A stretch of 64,000 bases of DNA, from positions 3,782,001 to 3,846,000 of the forward strand of contig PUFA01000116.1 of the NCBI GenBank assembly GCA_003508835.1, in the 5' to 3' direction. Shown piece by piece: positions 24,527-37,875 of this stretch. The number at the start of each line of letters is the position of its first letter. Within the stretch, counting starts at the first letter, position 1. The notes under the pieces were generated by a model. The model was not told the DNA's origin. It did no database searches and saw nothing but the letters and a program-made list of their open reading frames with translations. The translations under genes were made by a program, and so were the position numbers. This stretch comes from Eonycteris spelaea. Its lineage: Eukaryota; Chordata; Mammalia; Chiroptera; Pteropodidae.

Positions 24527-25865
24527 TTTTCTTCAACTATGAATTATGTAATATCAACCTGGATCTTCCCCAAAACAAAATCAGCAATACTTGGGAATAA
24601 AATTTCAAATGTACAGAAGGTCCAATTTGATAACCTTCCTTGGCACGCATTAGTTAGCAAGCCTATGTACGCCAAACATTTAACATATAACATATAACAT
24701 TCTTACCTTTTCTGTAGAATAATGGTCCCTTTCCACAATCATGCTGTTGTCCCCAGCATGGCACTCTTTTGCCAGCTGCTATGAAGAGTCTCTATTACAG
24801 GCTAAAGGCTTTGATCACTAGGTACACATGATGGCTCTAAATTATGTTATCCGATCCCACTGCCGTATCGGTTTTTACAATTCTTCCCAGGGCTATTTCA
24901 GCTGTTTCACCTTCAAAACGAAGGTAGTGGCTGAACAATCTTCTTGCAAATATTTGAATCAATCAATCAAATGAGACAATCCATGTATATATGCATGTGC
25001 TACTGGATGATATGGTGTAATTAATTATGTTCCATCTTGAAAGAATAGGAACTATTTTCCCCAATTAAGACGATCCTAAGAAAAGAGCTAAATGAAGTTC
25101 TCTTCTTGAGTTCTTTATCTCTGGGTGTCTTTTGGGGCGCACATTCAAAAAACAAACCCATCACTATTCAGGAGCTAATTGGGGATGGATGTGGAGAAAT
25201 AGAAATAGACAACAGTAAGCAAGAGAACTTTGAAAGGAAGGAGATCCTGAGGGGGGAGATTATGCAATCTGAGGGAGGGCCAGCCATGCCTGCCCAGTTC
25301 GACAGGGCTTGGGGCCTCTTTCTTATTTGTTTGTTTGTCGCTGTCGTTGTGTTATAAATCCTGTCCATGTTGGGGAGAAAATGGAGAACACAAGAAATTA
25401 TCAATAATCAGAAATGAAAAGGGCCACAACTAGAAATCCTTGGGATGTATAAAAAAAGATTCATTAATTCTACAGATCATTGTGATTTAATAAAGATAAG
25501 AAGATTCATCCCTAGTTTTCTAAAAGAATTATAGGAATTCTTTATATATCCCACATATAAGTACTTCTGGTCTCTTCTTCTTTCTCTCAAAGTGCCTTTT
25601 GAGAAATAAAAATATTATTTTTAAGTAAGTACAATTTACCAAACTTTAATTGCATGGGCAGGGCATTTTGTCTCTTGTTAAAAAAAATTGCATGCCCAAA
25701 GTCATGAAGATATTATTTTATGTTTCTTCTAGAAATGTTACTGATATGGTTTCCACATTTAGTTTGATGAGCTATTTCAAATTAATTTTCACAGGTTGTG
25801 AAATAAGTCAAGATTTACATCTTTCCACAAAAAAGGACAGTCTTTCCCATTGAATTTCAATGGAA
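24527..25865. other. unique stretch
   Basis: No recognised element. An open frame of 83 codons at 25106-25357 (+) ends in a hydrophobic stretch, but it opens with a non-ATG codon and has no homolog I know. I treat it as chance. Confidence 0.45.
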
Positions 25866-25920
25866 GATAGATAGATGATACAGAGGTAGACAGACAGACG
25901 GACAGACAGACACAGACGAC
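25866..25920. repeat. imperfect (GATA)/(GACA)n microsatellite
   Basis: Tandem GATA units change to GACA units over about 55 bases, a common mammalian compound tetranucleotide array. Confidence 0.85.
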
Positions 25921-25949
25921 AGGTGATATATTGAAATTGTTGGAAGTGT

Positions 25950-26082
25950 TTCTGGACTTTCCACTCTGTTACTGTTCAGTTTATCTATTCTTATGCTGAT
26001 ACACAACTATCTTAATTATTACACTCTTATAGTAATGCCTGATAACTGATGAGTATAATAAAACAACTTTGATCTTCAAAAG
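25950..26082 (-). mobile_element. L1 LINE internal fragment, reverse orientation
   Basis: 'tctggactttccactctgtt', 'tctattcttatgctgatac', 'acaactatcttaattatt' and 'ctcttatagtaatgcctg' match the familiar reverse L1 text (TGGACTTTCTATTCTGTTCC ... ATCCTTATGCCAGTACCAC ... TTTATAGTAAGTCTTG). Confidence 0.75.
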
Positions 26083-26149
26083 AATCGATCGATCCATCCT
26101 GTTCATGGTGAAGATCTATTTGACCTGCTTGTGGCACCTTCCGATGGTT

Positions 26150-26345
26150 AGTTAACTGGCTGTAGGACAACATGGAAAGGTCGACACGAGGGGCTACGCT
26201 CACGAGGCGTGCTTCCTGGACGATCGGGGCTTCGATACATGCCTGAGGAGCAGACGCAGCAAAACCATCTTGCAGCAGAAAGAGCACAGGTCACTACGAA
26301 GGCTCGCCTTGGTCTGCGGACACCGACTAAGGGTCAGATCTTCCC
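26150..26345. other. CpG-dense unique patch
   Basis: I count about 13 CpGs between 26180 and 26340, in DNA whose flanks have very few. I do not recognise the sequence. It begins shortly after the reverse L1 fragment, so it may be part of an older insertion or unique DNA. No coding frame stands out. Confidence 0.4.
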
Positions 26346-29300
26346 TGTTTCCTGGGCCCCATAGAGGCTTCCTGGCTATTTATTCAAAAGTAGGCAGAGT
26401 TAAAAGTTCTCCCAGACTTGATTCAGTTCGAATACCTTGCTGTTGTGTTCCCCCAGGGCTCTGGACAAGATTTTATTATGATTACGAACCAAGAGATAAT
26501 GCGGTATTTTTCACTGGAGTATTATGAAGCCACCACAATTGCAGAAACTCTAACTTCTTTTGCTTCGCCCGTCTGTGAGGGCAAGGTCTGCAGCATCCAC
26601 ATGGCACTATCCCTAGAGTATGCACGTGCGCCTGTTAATCAGATGAATACATTCCTTTGCACGTAGCAGACTGGGGCTCCTTGCATGCTAGCTCTTTTCT
26701 ATCATGATAATCTATGGGATATCTGTTTTAGATTTATTATCTATGGTGTTTGGTATTTTTTCTATAGTGTCTAGAATTTCAAGCTCTCATTCACTTAGCA
26801 TCTATAGTTTCAATCCAGAAAGAGAAGACTATGATAAATATGAGAATAATACATGCCCAGATGTAACTGACCTCTGATTGGTTACCTCTCTTTTGGGTAA
26901 CTTAGAGCAAGTTTCAGGGTTTTATAGCATCACCTGCTGTATACGTATATCTCATAAACACAATGAGCGGAAGAGAGTTTAATGTCCAAATTGAGGACAA
27001 GATATTGTGAATCTACATCAAACATCACTAAGCATTTCCCCCTAAGAAGAGCTTCATTTTCCTTTCTTTCCTGGTCCCCGCCTCCTCCCTATCTCCACTC
27101 CCTACTCCCCCTTTTTTATGCAAAGCTATTTGCATCAGCTCATGTCTTCCATGTTTGTGTTACATATCCAACCAACTGTCACCTTACACCGTGTCTGACT
27201 ATATGAAAAGCTATTTTGCTGAAGATAACTTTACACTCAACTAGAAACAACCCAGCCAGGTGAAGCTTTGCTTTGAAGAGAGTCTATACGCCTGTGTGTG
27301 CTAATGTGTTGGAGTCTGGAGACGCTGGGATTGTGACTAAACAAACATGTTTTTCTCCATTTCACAACATTTTTCCTGTCACATATGCCATTTAAACCTA
27401 GATTATATATCTCTTCCTATCAACCATGTCGGCTCCTCCTCAGAGCAGCCTCTTCCTTCTATTGTCTTGTGTTCCCTACTTAGCAGTTTGTACTTTTCAC
27501 TGCTTCACATTCTGCTGCAAAAAGCAATTTAAAACCTTTTTTTCTCTTTAACATTATAACTCACTTATGAATAGAGCTTATAACAAAACAGTTTTTGAAG
27601 AGATAGAGAACATCAGTCTCTCGACGAATTAAATTTCATTCCGAAAAATGAAAAATCAAGTTATAGTCCCAAACTATGCCTGACCTACCACACTTGTCAT
27701 GGTTTTCCCTTGAAACAGACAGAAACTAACTCTGGAGGATTGGAACGGAGAAGGAATTTTCCAAGACTAATTGTATTTGTTTACAGGACCTGCTACCTGT
27801 TTTCAAATATAGCTCAGAAAACCGGAGGAAACGGTGAAAGGCTAAATAGTCAGAATCAGAGTCAAAAAGTCACTCCGCGTAACCATCTAATGAAGACAGG
27901 ATTGGTCCCATTTCTCGGCATTCGATGCTTTGGTCTGTCACCGCCACTGGTGCTGAGCGGTCAGGGCTCCCTGTGAACTGCCCACACCCAAGGGGGCCTT
28001 GGCTGGTCTTCTCCTCACTCCACTGCTTCTCAGAATGATGCTTGAGATGGGCTGAGCTGAGGTTATGTGCTTAGGCACTCACTTCTCCCATTGATAAATT
28101 AATGTAATTTGCATATAACCCATAGAACTCTTATAATTACTTGCAAGGGAGGCTGGGAGAAGGCATATTTATCCTTTCAGGCTTCTCTGGTCTTTCTAAC
28201 CCCCAAGATCCATCAGTATCAGTAAGAATTCTCTAATCACGGGAAGGAGATTCAGCTCCCCTTGAAAAAGCAAAACAAACAAAACAAAACCATAAAGAGA
28301 CCACCAAATGTCCCATTACAATAATGTAATAAGGTAGAAATGGCTACATGGAATTTGATTAAATTATATCTAACTCAGCATTCTAGATTTGAAAACATGC
28401 CCAAATGATGCTGTGTTTAAAAAGTTGAGAAACATGTCTCGACAATGTATTACCATATAATAGAATGTTAGTATAGATAGCAGTTTTACGATACGGTTAT
28501 ATAATGCGATGACTATTTAGACTATAATACTAATACGGCAATTTTATTCATATAATTTTGAAAAGGAAAACAGGGCTGCGCACTTTTAGCACGTCGACGG
28601 TAAGGGAAACTGAACACTCTCCTTCGCTGCTTCCCTGCTTCGTCAGCACTTCTGGTCTACGTGCAGGTGTGCCCCCCCCCAGCAGATGGCACCCCTCCCT
28701 GTGCCATTTCTGTTCCCTTGGGTCCCTCATGCCAATGTCAAAGTTGGGATCACTTCCACTATTACTTATGTCAAACATCAAACGAATGGATTTTGTTGGA
28801 GGAAGCCATAAAAATATCCGGTTACCCAATATCACCAAATATACACCAAGTCTTCCTGGGCAATTATTTGATTATTCTCTTATTGATGTACATCCAACTG
28901 ATTTACATGAAAATTGTTAATGCAATTGTTTTCTATATAAGAATCTTTTATGTTTTTTGTTCTTTCCTTTGCACTGGGATCTTCCAAAGTGAAACCACTT
29001 TATTACTCATGATGCTCAATTGTGACTCTTCAGGGGAGGATGAATGTATGAGCGAGGCCCCAGGGTTCCAAAAGACAGTTCGCTCTTAGGGCAGAGGCAT
29101 CTGCTTGTGAGCCTCCTTTCCCTCAGGCCAGCTCTTTGACCACAGGCAAATGCAGTTCATTCTACAGGTCGCTTTCTCTGTCAGTAAATTAAAATAATTG
29201 CATCTGACCCATACAACTGTCATAATTGCTCTTCAGCTATTTCTCTGGCTTCAATCTATGCCCCTACTCTTTGAATGTGGGCAACATTGAAACTTTCCTA

Positions 29301-32300
29301 TTTTTTTCTATTCTCTTTTAGAGATCTGTCTTTAATCGGCTTCTCAAATATTATTGCATAGATGACTTCTGTCCCTAACCTTTACTCCTGACTCATTCCT
29401 GGTCTTCTGTTCTCTATTTAAGTGAGAAAAATAACACTATCCTGCTTTGTCTACACCATCCCCAGGATGGTATAAGTGAATTCTTATCTGAATAGTTAAT
29501 CAGGCAGGCCTTTGCAAATTATAATTTCAGTATTTTCTTGGAAAATGTAAGTCCTGATCTGCCTGCGAGGTTAGAAAAGCTAAATTACTTTGATACAAAA
29601 ACCTGAGATGACATGTCTCTAGTACTTGTCTTTTGTTTTCCTCCTGAGAGGTTAGGGTTGAAGAAGAGAAGAAATGAAATGGAAATGAGTTTAAAAGGAA
29701 GGAGAGAAATGAGAATTTACGAGACAGCAGAGACTTTTTTTAAGCAGGACTTTTAAAATGATTAACTTCACGCTGTTTACATAGTGAAGGTACCTTTAGC
29801 CTTCCCTTACACCTCCATTTGTTTTGTTTGAGTGGAGGTTTTGTGAGAGTTTAGGAACAGAACTGTTTTCTCCTTCTCGATCAACATGTGAGGGCAAGGC
29901 AGCCTGCGGCCAAAGTACAGAGGCTGAACAGATTGAACCAAAATGAGCATTTTGTGTCAGAGACGAATGTAAGAGTAAAATCCCCTGGAAATTTGTAAAA
30001 CCACGGGAGATTTCAGTAGCTTTCAACAAAGAGTGAGGTAAGCATTTGAGCAAGTAAGATCTTAAAGATCAGATAGTTAAGGTGATTGCTACATACACTC
30101 CCAATTAATTTGTCCATATTTCTAAGTAAACACCTTACTCCTACCTCAAATACAGTATTTCTAAAAGTAAAGTCATATTTCTTAAACAATATCCAAAATC
30201 AAATGAGTATTATTTTGACCAAAGGTACCAAAATAAAGACATCATCTTCAACCCTAACTTTCCCTTATTGTCGTGCTGTTTGTTACTAAGCTTCTATTTA
30301 TTATAAAGTTTGTCCAATAGTAGCTATCATCCGAAAATTTATTCTCTGCCGTTTGGTAAACTTTATTGTTTTTTTTTTTTTTTGCTAAAGTAATGTTTGC
30401 TTGTTTGCTTACCTTTTTAGAAATTATTAATAGAAATCTTGACATTGTATACATTGCGGAAAATTTTCACGCGTTGGAAAAAAAGAAATAACCTTTTTTT
30501 CCTGTACCTTGAAAAGCACAGAAACTATCACTTTGTTCACTAAGAGTTCATGGAAATTCTTGGGGAAGAAAATGATTCGGAGCACTGTTAACAGAGTCGT
30601 GTTTCAAAAACGCCTGGGCCACTAAGACTTTAAAGGAATTAATTCTCTAACTTGTCATAGAGGAAGCAAAGATTTTACAGAGGGTTAGGAAGAGGGGCCA
30701 GCTGAGGTTTGGGTAGTCTCCACAACAGCTGGTCAAAAGCAATGTGTGGAAAAGGCAATAATGGTTCTCGAGGTTAGCGGCTGCTTCCTGGGCTGTCTGG
30801 GTTCCTGAGGACAGGTGGGGGAACAGTTCGCTAAGCTTCTATAAAGGGGATGGCATGGAACATCTCTGGGACAAGGACAGGAGATGCCCACTGTGGAAGT
30901 CTCATTCTCCTGAGTCTCTCGCTCTTCCAGAACTGCACTGTAAGATAGAGCACTGCCCCCCACCCCGACGCACACAGAATTTTTCTAACAATCGATGCAG
31001 TAGAATATTTAAAAGTTCTTCAGTTGCAGTTGTTCAAATGTACGTTTCCTAGAATAATTGGTTCTAAATGATGTTCAAACATAAAGCTCTAAGAGAAGTA
31101 TGCCACGGACATTAAGGATCAAGCTTCAAAGTGAGACCCATATTTATCCTATTGTAAGAGAGTGGAGTTAGCCTCCCTTGGGTTAAGTTTGAGCAGAAGA
31201 GTTTTGAGCTGGGGACTGAATTCCTGTTTAGTTTGCTTTGAATTTTGCAGCATATGGTATGCAAGCTATGAGGATTCTGAGATTGTGTTCGGGACGAAAT
31301 AGTCAGATATCTTAGAAATGGCTGCCATATACTGTGAGCACAGTGATGCGGTTGGGGGCTTAGGAGAGGAAATTGCGAAAACGACCATTTGTCGGTAACA
31401 AGGAGATTTATGAAGTGTGACTGCGTAATTTGTGGTGGACTCACTTGCTTTCATCTCATCAAAAAACTGTATTAATTCTGCATTATTTATCACAATTGCA
31501 CTTGTGCATGGGGTGGTGTGGAGAGCTGAGAGATAGAATAACTCAAACGAAAACAGCGCGGCCAAGGGGGCCAGTTCCCATGGAAACACAGATAGAAAAT
31601 TTAGGGAAAACTTTTCAGATAATCCTGTGATTCTTAGTGACAAGATGATGTTGCTAGTTATTGACTTACTATTAATAATGTCAAGAATTAAGTCTTTTAA
31701 GATAATGAAGAAACACTTTTTTTTGGTAATTTTCACCAGACACCTATATTGTCAGCATAGTTTACACAAATAAACAGTATCAGAGATTATGCAACTAGGG
31801 AAAGATCACTTCAGAAGACAGTAGCGATTATAAACAAAATGTTCCATCTCTGATGTCATTATGTTTGTACAGCAGGAGACTACATTATGGAGGGGCTAGA
31901 TTTTAATAGAAATAGTTTAGAGAGTTTGTTCTTCTCACTATGCTGACCTTTGAAATATAATAGTAGTAGTAAGTACAATTTATACTTGACCAAAGACTAT
32001 ATACAATCATTTTTTTTCATAAAGAAAAACCATAGTAACTAAAATCTAAAAGCACCAACACAATAACCATTTTAGTTCTTTTTTTTTTTTTAACACTGCA
32101 CATATAGTAAGTATGAATATTTGGAGAAATAAATAAAATACAAAACATACACTGTTGTATCTTCTAAAAGTTATAATTATTCTGTAGTTAGAGAATTTAT
32201 TGTAAGGTAAATTTTATAAATTTTCTTTCTGTGTTTCAAAAATATGTATTAATTCGAATAATATGAGGTTTAGAATTCAGGCATATAACTGGACTACGTT

Positions 32301-32529
32301 TATCAAGGAACTTGTTTTTATTTTCAAACAAATTTTATTTGTTTCTATAGTAACTTCTCAGTAGTGTTCAATAAATAATTGGAAAAAAAATTAGCTAATC
32401 AAAGCAACATAATTGCACAAAAACATGAAGTTAAGCAAATTGTTAGTGTGTTTGCCACTCAGAGTGAGATGTCTGGAAGACAACATTAGCATAACCTTAA
32501 CATTTGTTGGAAATCTGTGTATTAACAGA
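26346..32529. other. long, mostly unique stretch
   Basis: No gene recognised. A possible weak MIR lies at about 29130-29220 ('ctctttgaccacaggcaaa', 'aataattgcatctgaccc'). The longest open frame in the window, about 156 codons at 31266-31736 (-), opens with GTG and shows no domain I recognise. Oligo-T runs occur at 30370 and 32080. Confidence 0.45.
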
Positions 32530-32572
32530 GCCTCCCAATGATTCTGATTCAGAACAAAGTCTGAAAACCACT
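32530..32572 (+). mobile_element. hAT-Charlie 3' end scrap (MER20/MER33/MER58 type)
   Basis: 'cccaatgattctgattcag', 'aacaaagtctgaaaaccact' matches the shared right end of these small elements (AGGTGATTCTGATGCAG ... TTTGAGAACCACTG). It is too short to name the family. Confidence 0.5.
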
Positions 32573-35194
32573 GTCAAGACTACGGTGTTGGGCCCCTGCT
32601 CCCATGTTTATAACCTGTTATCCCGCCACTTCCTGCTTGCTGGATGGAACAGAATTGAATAGGATACCTGGACCAGTCAAATTCTCTCTCTCTTTCTCTC
32701 TCACTCACTTAATCTAAGAGACCTCAATACTAGAAATGCTAACGCAGGGGATCACTTTTTGATGCTGGAAGTCAGGTATCCTTAGGTATAATTGGAACAC
32801 ACATGTTGGGGCCTTGTGAACAACAGAGGGTGTTGATTTCTGACAGGAAAGTAGAGCAAACAGAGAGATGAGAAAAGAGAGACAGAGAGATGATTAAGTA
32901 GCCACTGGCGTTCCTATATTTTTCTTGTTCCCAGTTCTGGTCCCATATACTTCCTGGCTATATTTTTGTTCTTGGATTGGGTGTGGTATCTCTGGATACT
33001 TGATATAACCCACTTCTCCCTTTATTTCTACATGCTTAGATAATTTTTTCTCCTTGCCACAAAATAATTCTAATGCCAGATGTGTGCATTGTAGCAGTTG
33101 GTTGGTAGTTTAAATTAAGGAAAATAAGAGTGATCAACTGTTGAATACAGCTAAATGGATTGGCAATTAATTGGCAGATGTGGTTATTTAAATGAACCTT
33201 TTGGAACACAAGGAAATGCTGAAAGCGAACAAAGCAAAGATACACTGCGAAGCACTGTGGATGTTTTCTAATTAGCTACTACACTATCCTATAGATGCCA
33301 TTTCTGGAACACATCCTAGCCATTCTGGTTTAAATGAATCCCATGATGCCTTGGATATTTCTAGATGAAGCAGAAAGAAAAATTCCTCAAACTTGTAGCT
33401 TGTACTTATTTCTTATTTGATTTTAGACATTTTATTTAACCCTTCAGATCTCATCTTTTATATGAAAATTGAAGAAAATATCTATTGCAGCATGTGGTAA
33501 ACCATGGATTTTGTATGTGAAATTATCTTCAGATAATTTATATTTTATATTTTAATTGGAATTTTATTGATACTAACACATGGGTAGCAACTTCGATAAT
33601 TGCTGTTATTCTAAAAAGTATTATTCTTTTGTATTATTCTAAAAATTATTCTTTTGTATTTTTAGTATTCAATTATTTTTCACTATTATTTTGACAAGAA
33701 CCATTTTTCCATAGGAAGCCAAAACACTGTAATATTAATAATCGCAACTAAAACATATATATATTTTAAACCTTTCTTTCTAATGCCTAGGAATTCCATC
33801 AAATAGAGCTTACGTAGACTTAAGGGCAATGATCATGAAATAAAATTGCATCACTTTCTTATCATCTGCTCAACCAATGTGTTTGGTCCTAACAGAAATG
33901 ACTCCATCATGTCTTAATGACACAGGAACTAACTTCGCAGGTAAAGTTCGGGCCTGAGGAAGGCATGCCTATCTGCTGAAGCTGCAAGAACGAAAAGGGT
34001 CAGAGAGACCTATAACTCGAGCAGGCTTCTAAAAGGGTTTGCTCCCAACACATTTTAGGCATGTGCAGATTCCTTCCTTATCGACACCTTCAAAACACCT
34101 CTGCGGCTGAATTCTGTTCAACAAAATGAACTACGTTTTCTGCTTTCACCCATGACTGACATCGCTAGTAATGGCCTTTCCTTTTTGCCTAGATTTGTGC
34201 ACAGTCAAATTTAAGGAAGAAGCCATGTAAATTCCATGGAAGTGAGTTCACCCTTCTTGTGTTCACTCTGATTCATCCACACGAGCTTCGCCCTCTGTCA
34301 CATCCAGCATTTTGTAGGCAAACAGTAAATGGTAGAAGTAGTTCTTTTCGGTGTTGACATTGTTGGTATTATCATCATGATCGTGAAGCAATAATACACT
34401 ACGGACACATTTTAAGTAGGAAGTTAACACGATCACATTTGTGGCTGGAATAGGTATGTTTTTTTTATCCCACTGACATCCTTATGGGCTATTAAGTGCT
34501 TTCTTTTCTTTTTCTTTCTTTCTTTTTTTCTTCTTTTTAAAAAGACCAGCCCAGGGAAAGCACAAAACTTAATCAGCCCAATTCTGCATTTGGAAAATGG
34601 TACATTTTGAACAAAATGTCCTCTCTGTTCTAGTCTCTAGCAGCATCCACAAAATTGTTTCCAGACTCTTATTTCTTCATCCCTAAAATCTAAATAAATT
34701 AATAAAATCATTCATTTTGTGCTAGCCCCACAAAATGCAGCAGGTCCTGAAATAACATCGGTCATTTGGTTTAACGTTGTTTTGTTATAACATGGATGAG
34801 ATGCCCTAGGAACTTAACGCTTGTTTATATAAACTGGCCTGCAGTAAAATTGGTTTCGTGATATGCACTTTCATTTAAAGTCACAGAACTTATCGGTGAC
34901 ATTAAGTGAGGACTTACTGCACTTGGGGCGGGGGTAAGGGGCAGGAAGTGTGGTCATAGAAAATAAAGGATGACTATTTAGAGGTGCAGGGCTCTATCTC
35001 CAGTAAAAGTCTTCACTGGAAAGGCTGTGGAGAGCCACGTATGGACCGTGATTCAGTGTGGAGGTTTGGATCTGGTAAGTGTGATCGAGGGGGCTGCTGC
35101 TCACAGCTATTTGCTCAGTCTCTGTAACAAGATTATATGGAATCAGTTAGGACCACATGAGGATTCCTGTTCATTCTACAGGAGACTAAGCAGG
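32573..35194. other. mostly unique stretch
   Basis: Contains the tandem duplication at 33606, a TTTC-rich run at 34499-34538 and a possible weak reverse L2 scrap at 34400-34450 ('aacacgatcacatttgtgg'). No gene recognised. Confidence 0.45.
33606..33658. repeat. 28/25-bp tandem duplication
   Basis: The unit beginning ttattctaaaaa and ending ttattcttttgta occurs twice in direct succession (33606-33633 and 33634-33658). The second copy lacks three bases. Otherwise the copies are identical, which suggests a recent slippage event. Confidence 0.85.
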
Positions 35195-35279
35195 GGTCCT
35201 CACTGACTTTTGCTTGGCCATGTGACATGTTTTAGCCAATGGACCCAAGCGGCCATAACATTTGTTCTTCTCATTCATT

Positions 35280-35320
<41 letters not shown>

Positions 35321-35504
35321 AACTGCATGGCACAGCTGTGCCTGCCTTTTCACTCTGGGTTCTAGAATCGTAAGTCATGTGAGCCGATAGAGCGCAACTC
35401 ACTTTGCCACAGTGATCGCCTGAACAAGAAGCAAAGGCCCACATCGTCAGCCTCTGACACTTGAGAATTCTGTTTTATGCAAGGACAGAGGAGACTAACT
35501 GAGA
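35195..35504 (+). mobile_element. MLT1-like MaLR LTR with internal (TC)17
   Basis: 'tgcttggccatgtgacatg' and 'ttttagccaatggac' are typical of the MLT1/MaLR LTR 5' half. The part after the (TC)17 array ('actctgggttctagaatcg', 'cacttgagaattctgtttta', 'gagactaactga') fits its 3' half. It is an old non-coding LTR remnant of an ERVL-MaLR retroelement. I see no internal genes and no second LTR. Confidence 0.65.
35285..35318. repeat. (TC)17 microsatellite
   Basis: 34 bases of perfect TC inside the MLT1-like LTR. Confidence 0.95.
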
Positions 35505-37249
35505 GCACCTGTGTCCCTCTAGGAGACCTGAAATCTCTTACAGCTCACTGGAAAATCGATGTTGAACTTTCGAACGAACACCAGCATATTTACTCTCCCC
35601 ACAAATTAAAATCCATGTGAAAAAGCGCGATGCTAAGTCTAAAACTCTGATTCATATATTAGTTTGAAGAACCTTTTGGAAATCACAATGACATATTAAT
35701 CCTCACGTGGCCCTAACTGGTCTCTATAACCTAAATTTTCTAGTTACTTCGTCCTTTGATTTATACTCCCTTCCCATCCCATTTTCCAGTCAAGATAATA
35801 AAGTTAATTAAAATTAACACCTATTATATGTTGTAACTTTTTTTGTTACAGGAAAAAAGGAAGATCGAGCTTCAAAATAAAATCTTAATTATTTTATTCT
35901 TCATAGCTCGTAGACATTTTATTATAAAATGATATGAGAAAAAGAGGTTTCAAAATTCCAAGTGATATCACATCTGCTTTGGTTTTTATAATTGTGCATA
36001 TGTTTAAATTTGTGCATATGCAAGACCAAAAAATCCTTAAAACTCTCTTGTAATTAATAAATATTTTAAGAAGTCAGCTATTTTATCTTCCTATGGAAAA
36101 GAGAAACACTTTCAATGTTATACTATATAATGGAAAAATAAGATAAAGCAAAAGTAAATGAATACATATATGCATATGATGTGACATCACAAAATTTGGT
36201 ATCTGCCATTCATAATAAAGTTATATTTTGTGTAAAACTAAGAAAAAACTTATGTATACTCATAAAAATGAATAAAGGCTAGAATTTTAATGAGAAAGTA
36301 ATTTGATTATATTCTTATGGATGCAATTATTTTAAAAAGTACGCATTTGTCTATTGTAAGATAATATTTTGTATCACTGTGCTAGTGCTAAATTCTGTGT
36401 AGTCAGACAGTCAAGAAAACTAGATATAATATTCTCGTTTACACTGCCCTCTTATTTTATATTTTTGTATAAGACTCTATTAACCAAGAACGTCTAGGTA
36501 GAAAGATTGTCACTAATATAAAAACAAACTGAGTGATTCTTACTTTAAAGAAATATGAGGGTTGTTTTTTTTTTTTTTCACCTTGAGTTCACAAAACTAT
36601 GATCTTGTTACACTATCAGAAGACACTGTACATGGTAATTTTGCGTATTTTTACTTACCAGCTCTGCATACTTATATCCCATAGAAATGCTACTCTCCTT
36701 GACCTAGAATGAATGCAATGTCTCCTGACTTTATAAATTTGAGGCCATCAAACATGATTGGCAGCCACCTGCCAATGGCGCAGCAATCTACACATATCCA
36801 CATCCAGTCCTGCTTTCCACATAGAGCGGGCCGTGCTAGATACCTGCCTAGGAAGTCACCTGTATGAATGAAGGCACAGTGATGCAGGACACGGAAGGCA
36901 CCGACAACAGAAGGCAAGTCACGGGGTAAACGGCAGGAAGGCGGAGACCGTCAGTAAGATGCCAGGAGTGGGAGACATCAAGCCACGTGCTACTGAGCCA
37001 CCACCATAGCAGGATAGGCTGAAGACAGGTCTACATAGCCAATCTGCCTTGTCCTCCACCCATGAGAATTTTAGACTGTAATTAGCCAGTCCTGTCCTTG
37101 CTAACAGTTTGTTCTACGGTATAAACCACAAAGGCGAATAGGAAACACAATCACTGAAAAACACGTAGGCTGAACCAAACAAAACTGTGGCTTTTGCAGC
37201 CCAAGAATGCTGGAATAATAATATTATAGGGTTCAATTTCATGTACAAT
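35505..37249. other. AT-rich stretch, then a GC-balanced unknown block
   Basis: 35505-36680 is AT-rich with nothing recognisable. 36690-37060 is clearly more GC-balanced and unique in look ('ggcagccacctgccaatgg', 'catagagcgggccgtgc'). It could be a decayed repeat or retrocopy that I cannot name. Confidence 0.4.
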
Positions 37250-37325
37250 GTTAGAAGGCTTACATAAGTTGATTCATGCAATTCTCACAACAAGCCTCAG
37301 ACAGAGGTATTATCGTCATCTCTTT
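37250..37325 (-). repeat. MIR SINE fragment
   Basis: 'gcttacataagttgattcat', 'gcaattctcacaacaagcc' and 'gaggtattatcgtcatctc' follow the reverse MIR (TTTACATGTATTAACTCATTTAATCCTCACAACAACCC ... GGTACTATTATTATCCCC). Confidence 0.7.
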
Positions 37326-37839
37326 TTTAAATTGCTGCTGAAATTTGTGTTGCAAGATGTTAAACTAACTCTGACAATAGCATTGTACGTTCTCTTTGGT
37401 GTGCTACGTTTCTGGTTCCTAATGGATTTCATTTATGTAGCTGGTGTTCTAGAGTGTGACTAGGGTATTTCATATCTTCAAATAAATAAGATGGCCTGGA
37501 GTTTGAAAAGGAAATATAAATCTTTCCAAACCATGAAGAGAAAGCTTTTCACTGAAAAGCGTCTTCATACACACATCTTCGCATCCAGCTGCACTGAAAA
37601 TTAAAAATTTTTTCCTTTCCTTTTGCCAAGAAAGGTCTATCATTCTTTTAATAAAAATAAGTACAATCTAAATCTTTTTTGACATTTCTAATCTAATGAA
37701 GGGACAAGGAAATAAAATGCTGTGTTTCTTGTCATTTTTTCCCAATAGGCTTTGAAATAAACTTGTTCAGTGATGACAGCGTAATAATGAAAAGTGTATA
37801 ATGAAAACAGTACTCTGACAGGTTTTCAAATACCTATGT

Positions 37840-37875
37840 GAAAATAAAAAAATAAAAATAAAAAAAAAAAATAAA
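37840..37875. repeat. A-rich (AAAAT)n tract
   Basis: A-rich low-complexity sequence with interspersed T. No retroposon body is recognisable on either side. Confidence 0.8.

Noticed and set aside
25106..25357. 83-codon frame ending in a membrane-like segment
   Set aside because: It opens with a TTG codon, lacks a Kozak-like context and has no known homolog. The hydrophobic end comes from a GT-rich run.
28558..29089. Overlapping 120 and 142 codon frames
   Set aside because: The two frames overlap out of phase, do not resemble any protein I know and include low-complexity C-rich sequence.
34395..34455. Possible reverse L2 scrap
   Set aside because: The match is one phrase only and too short for a call.
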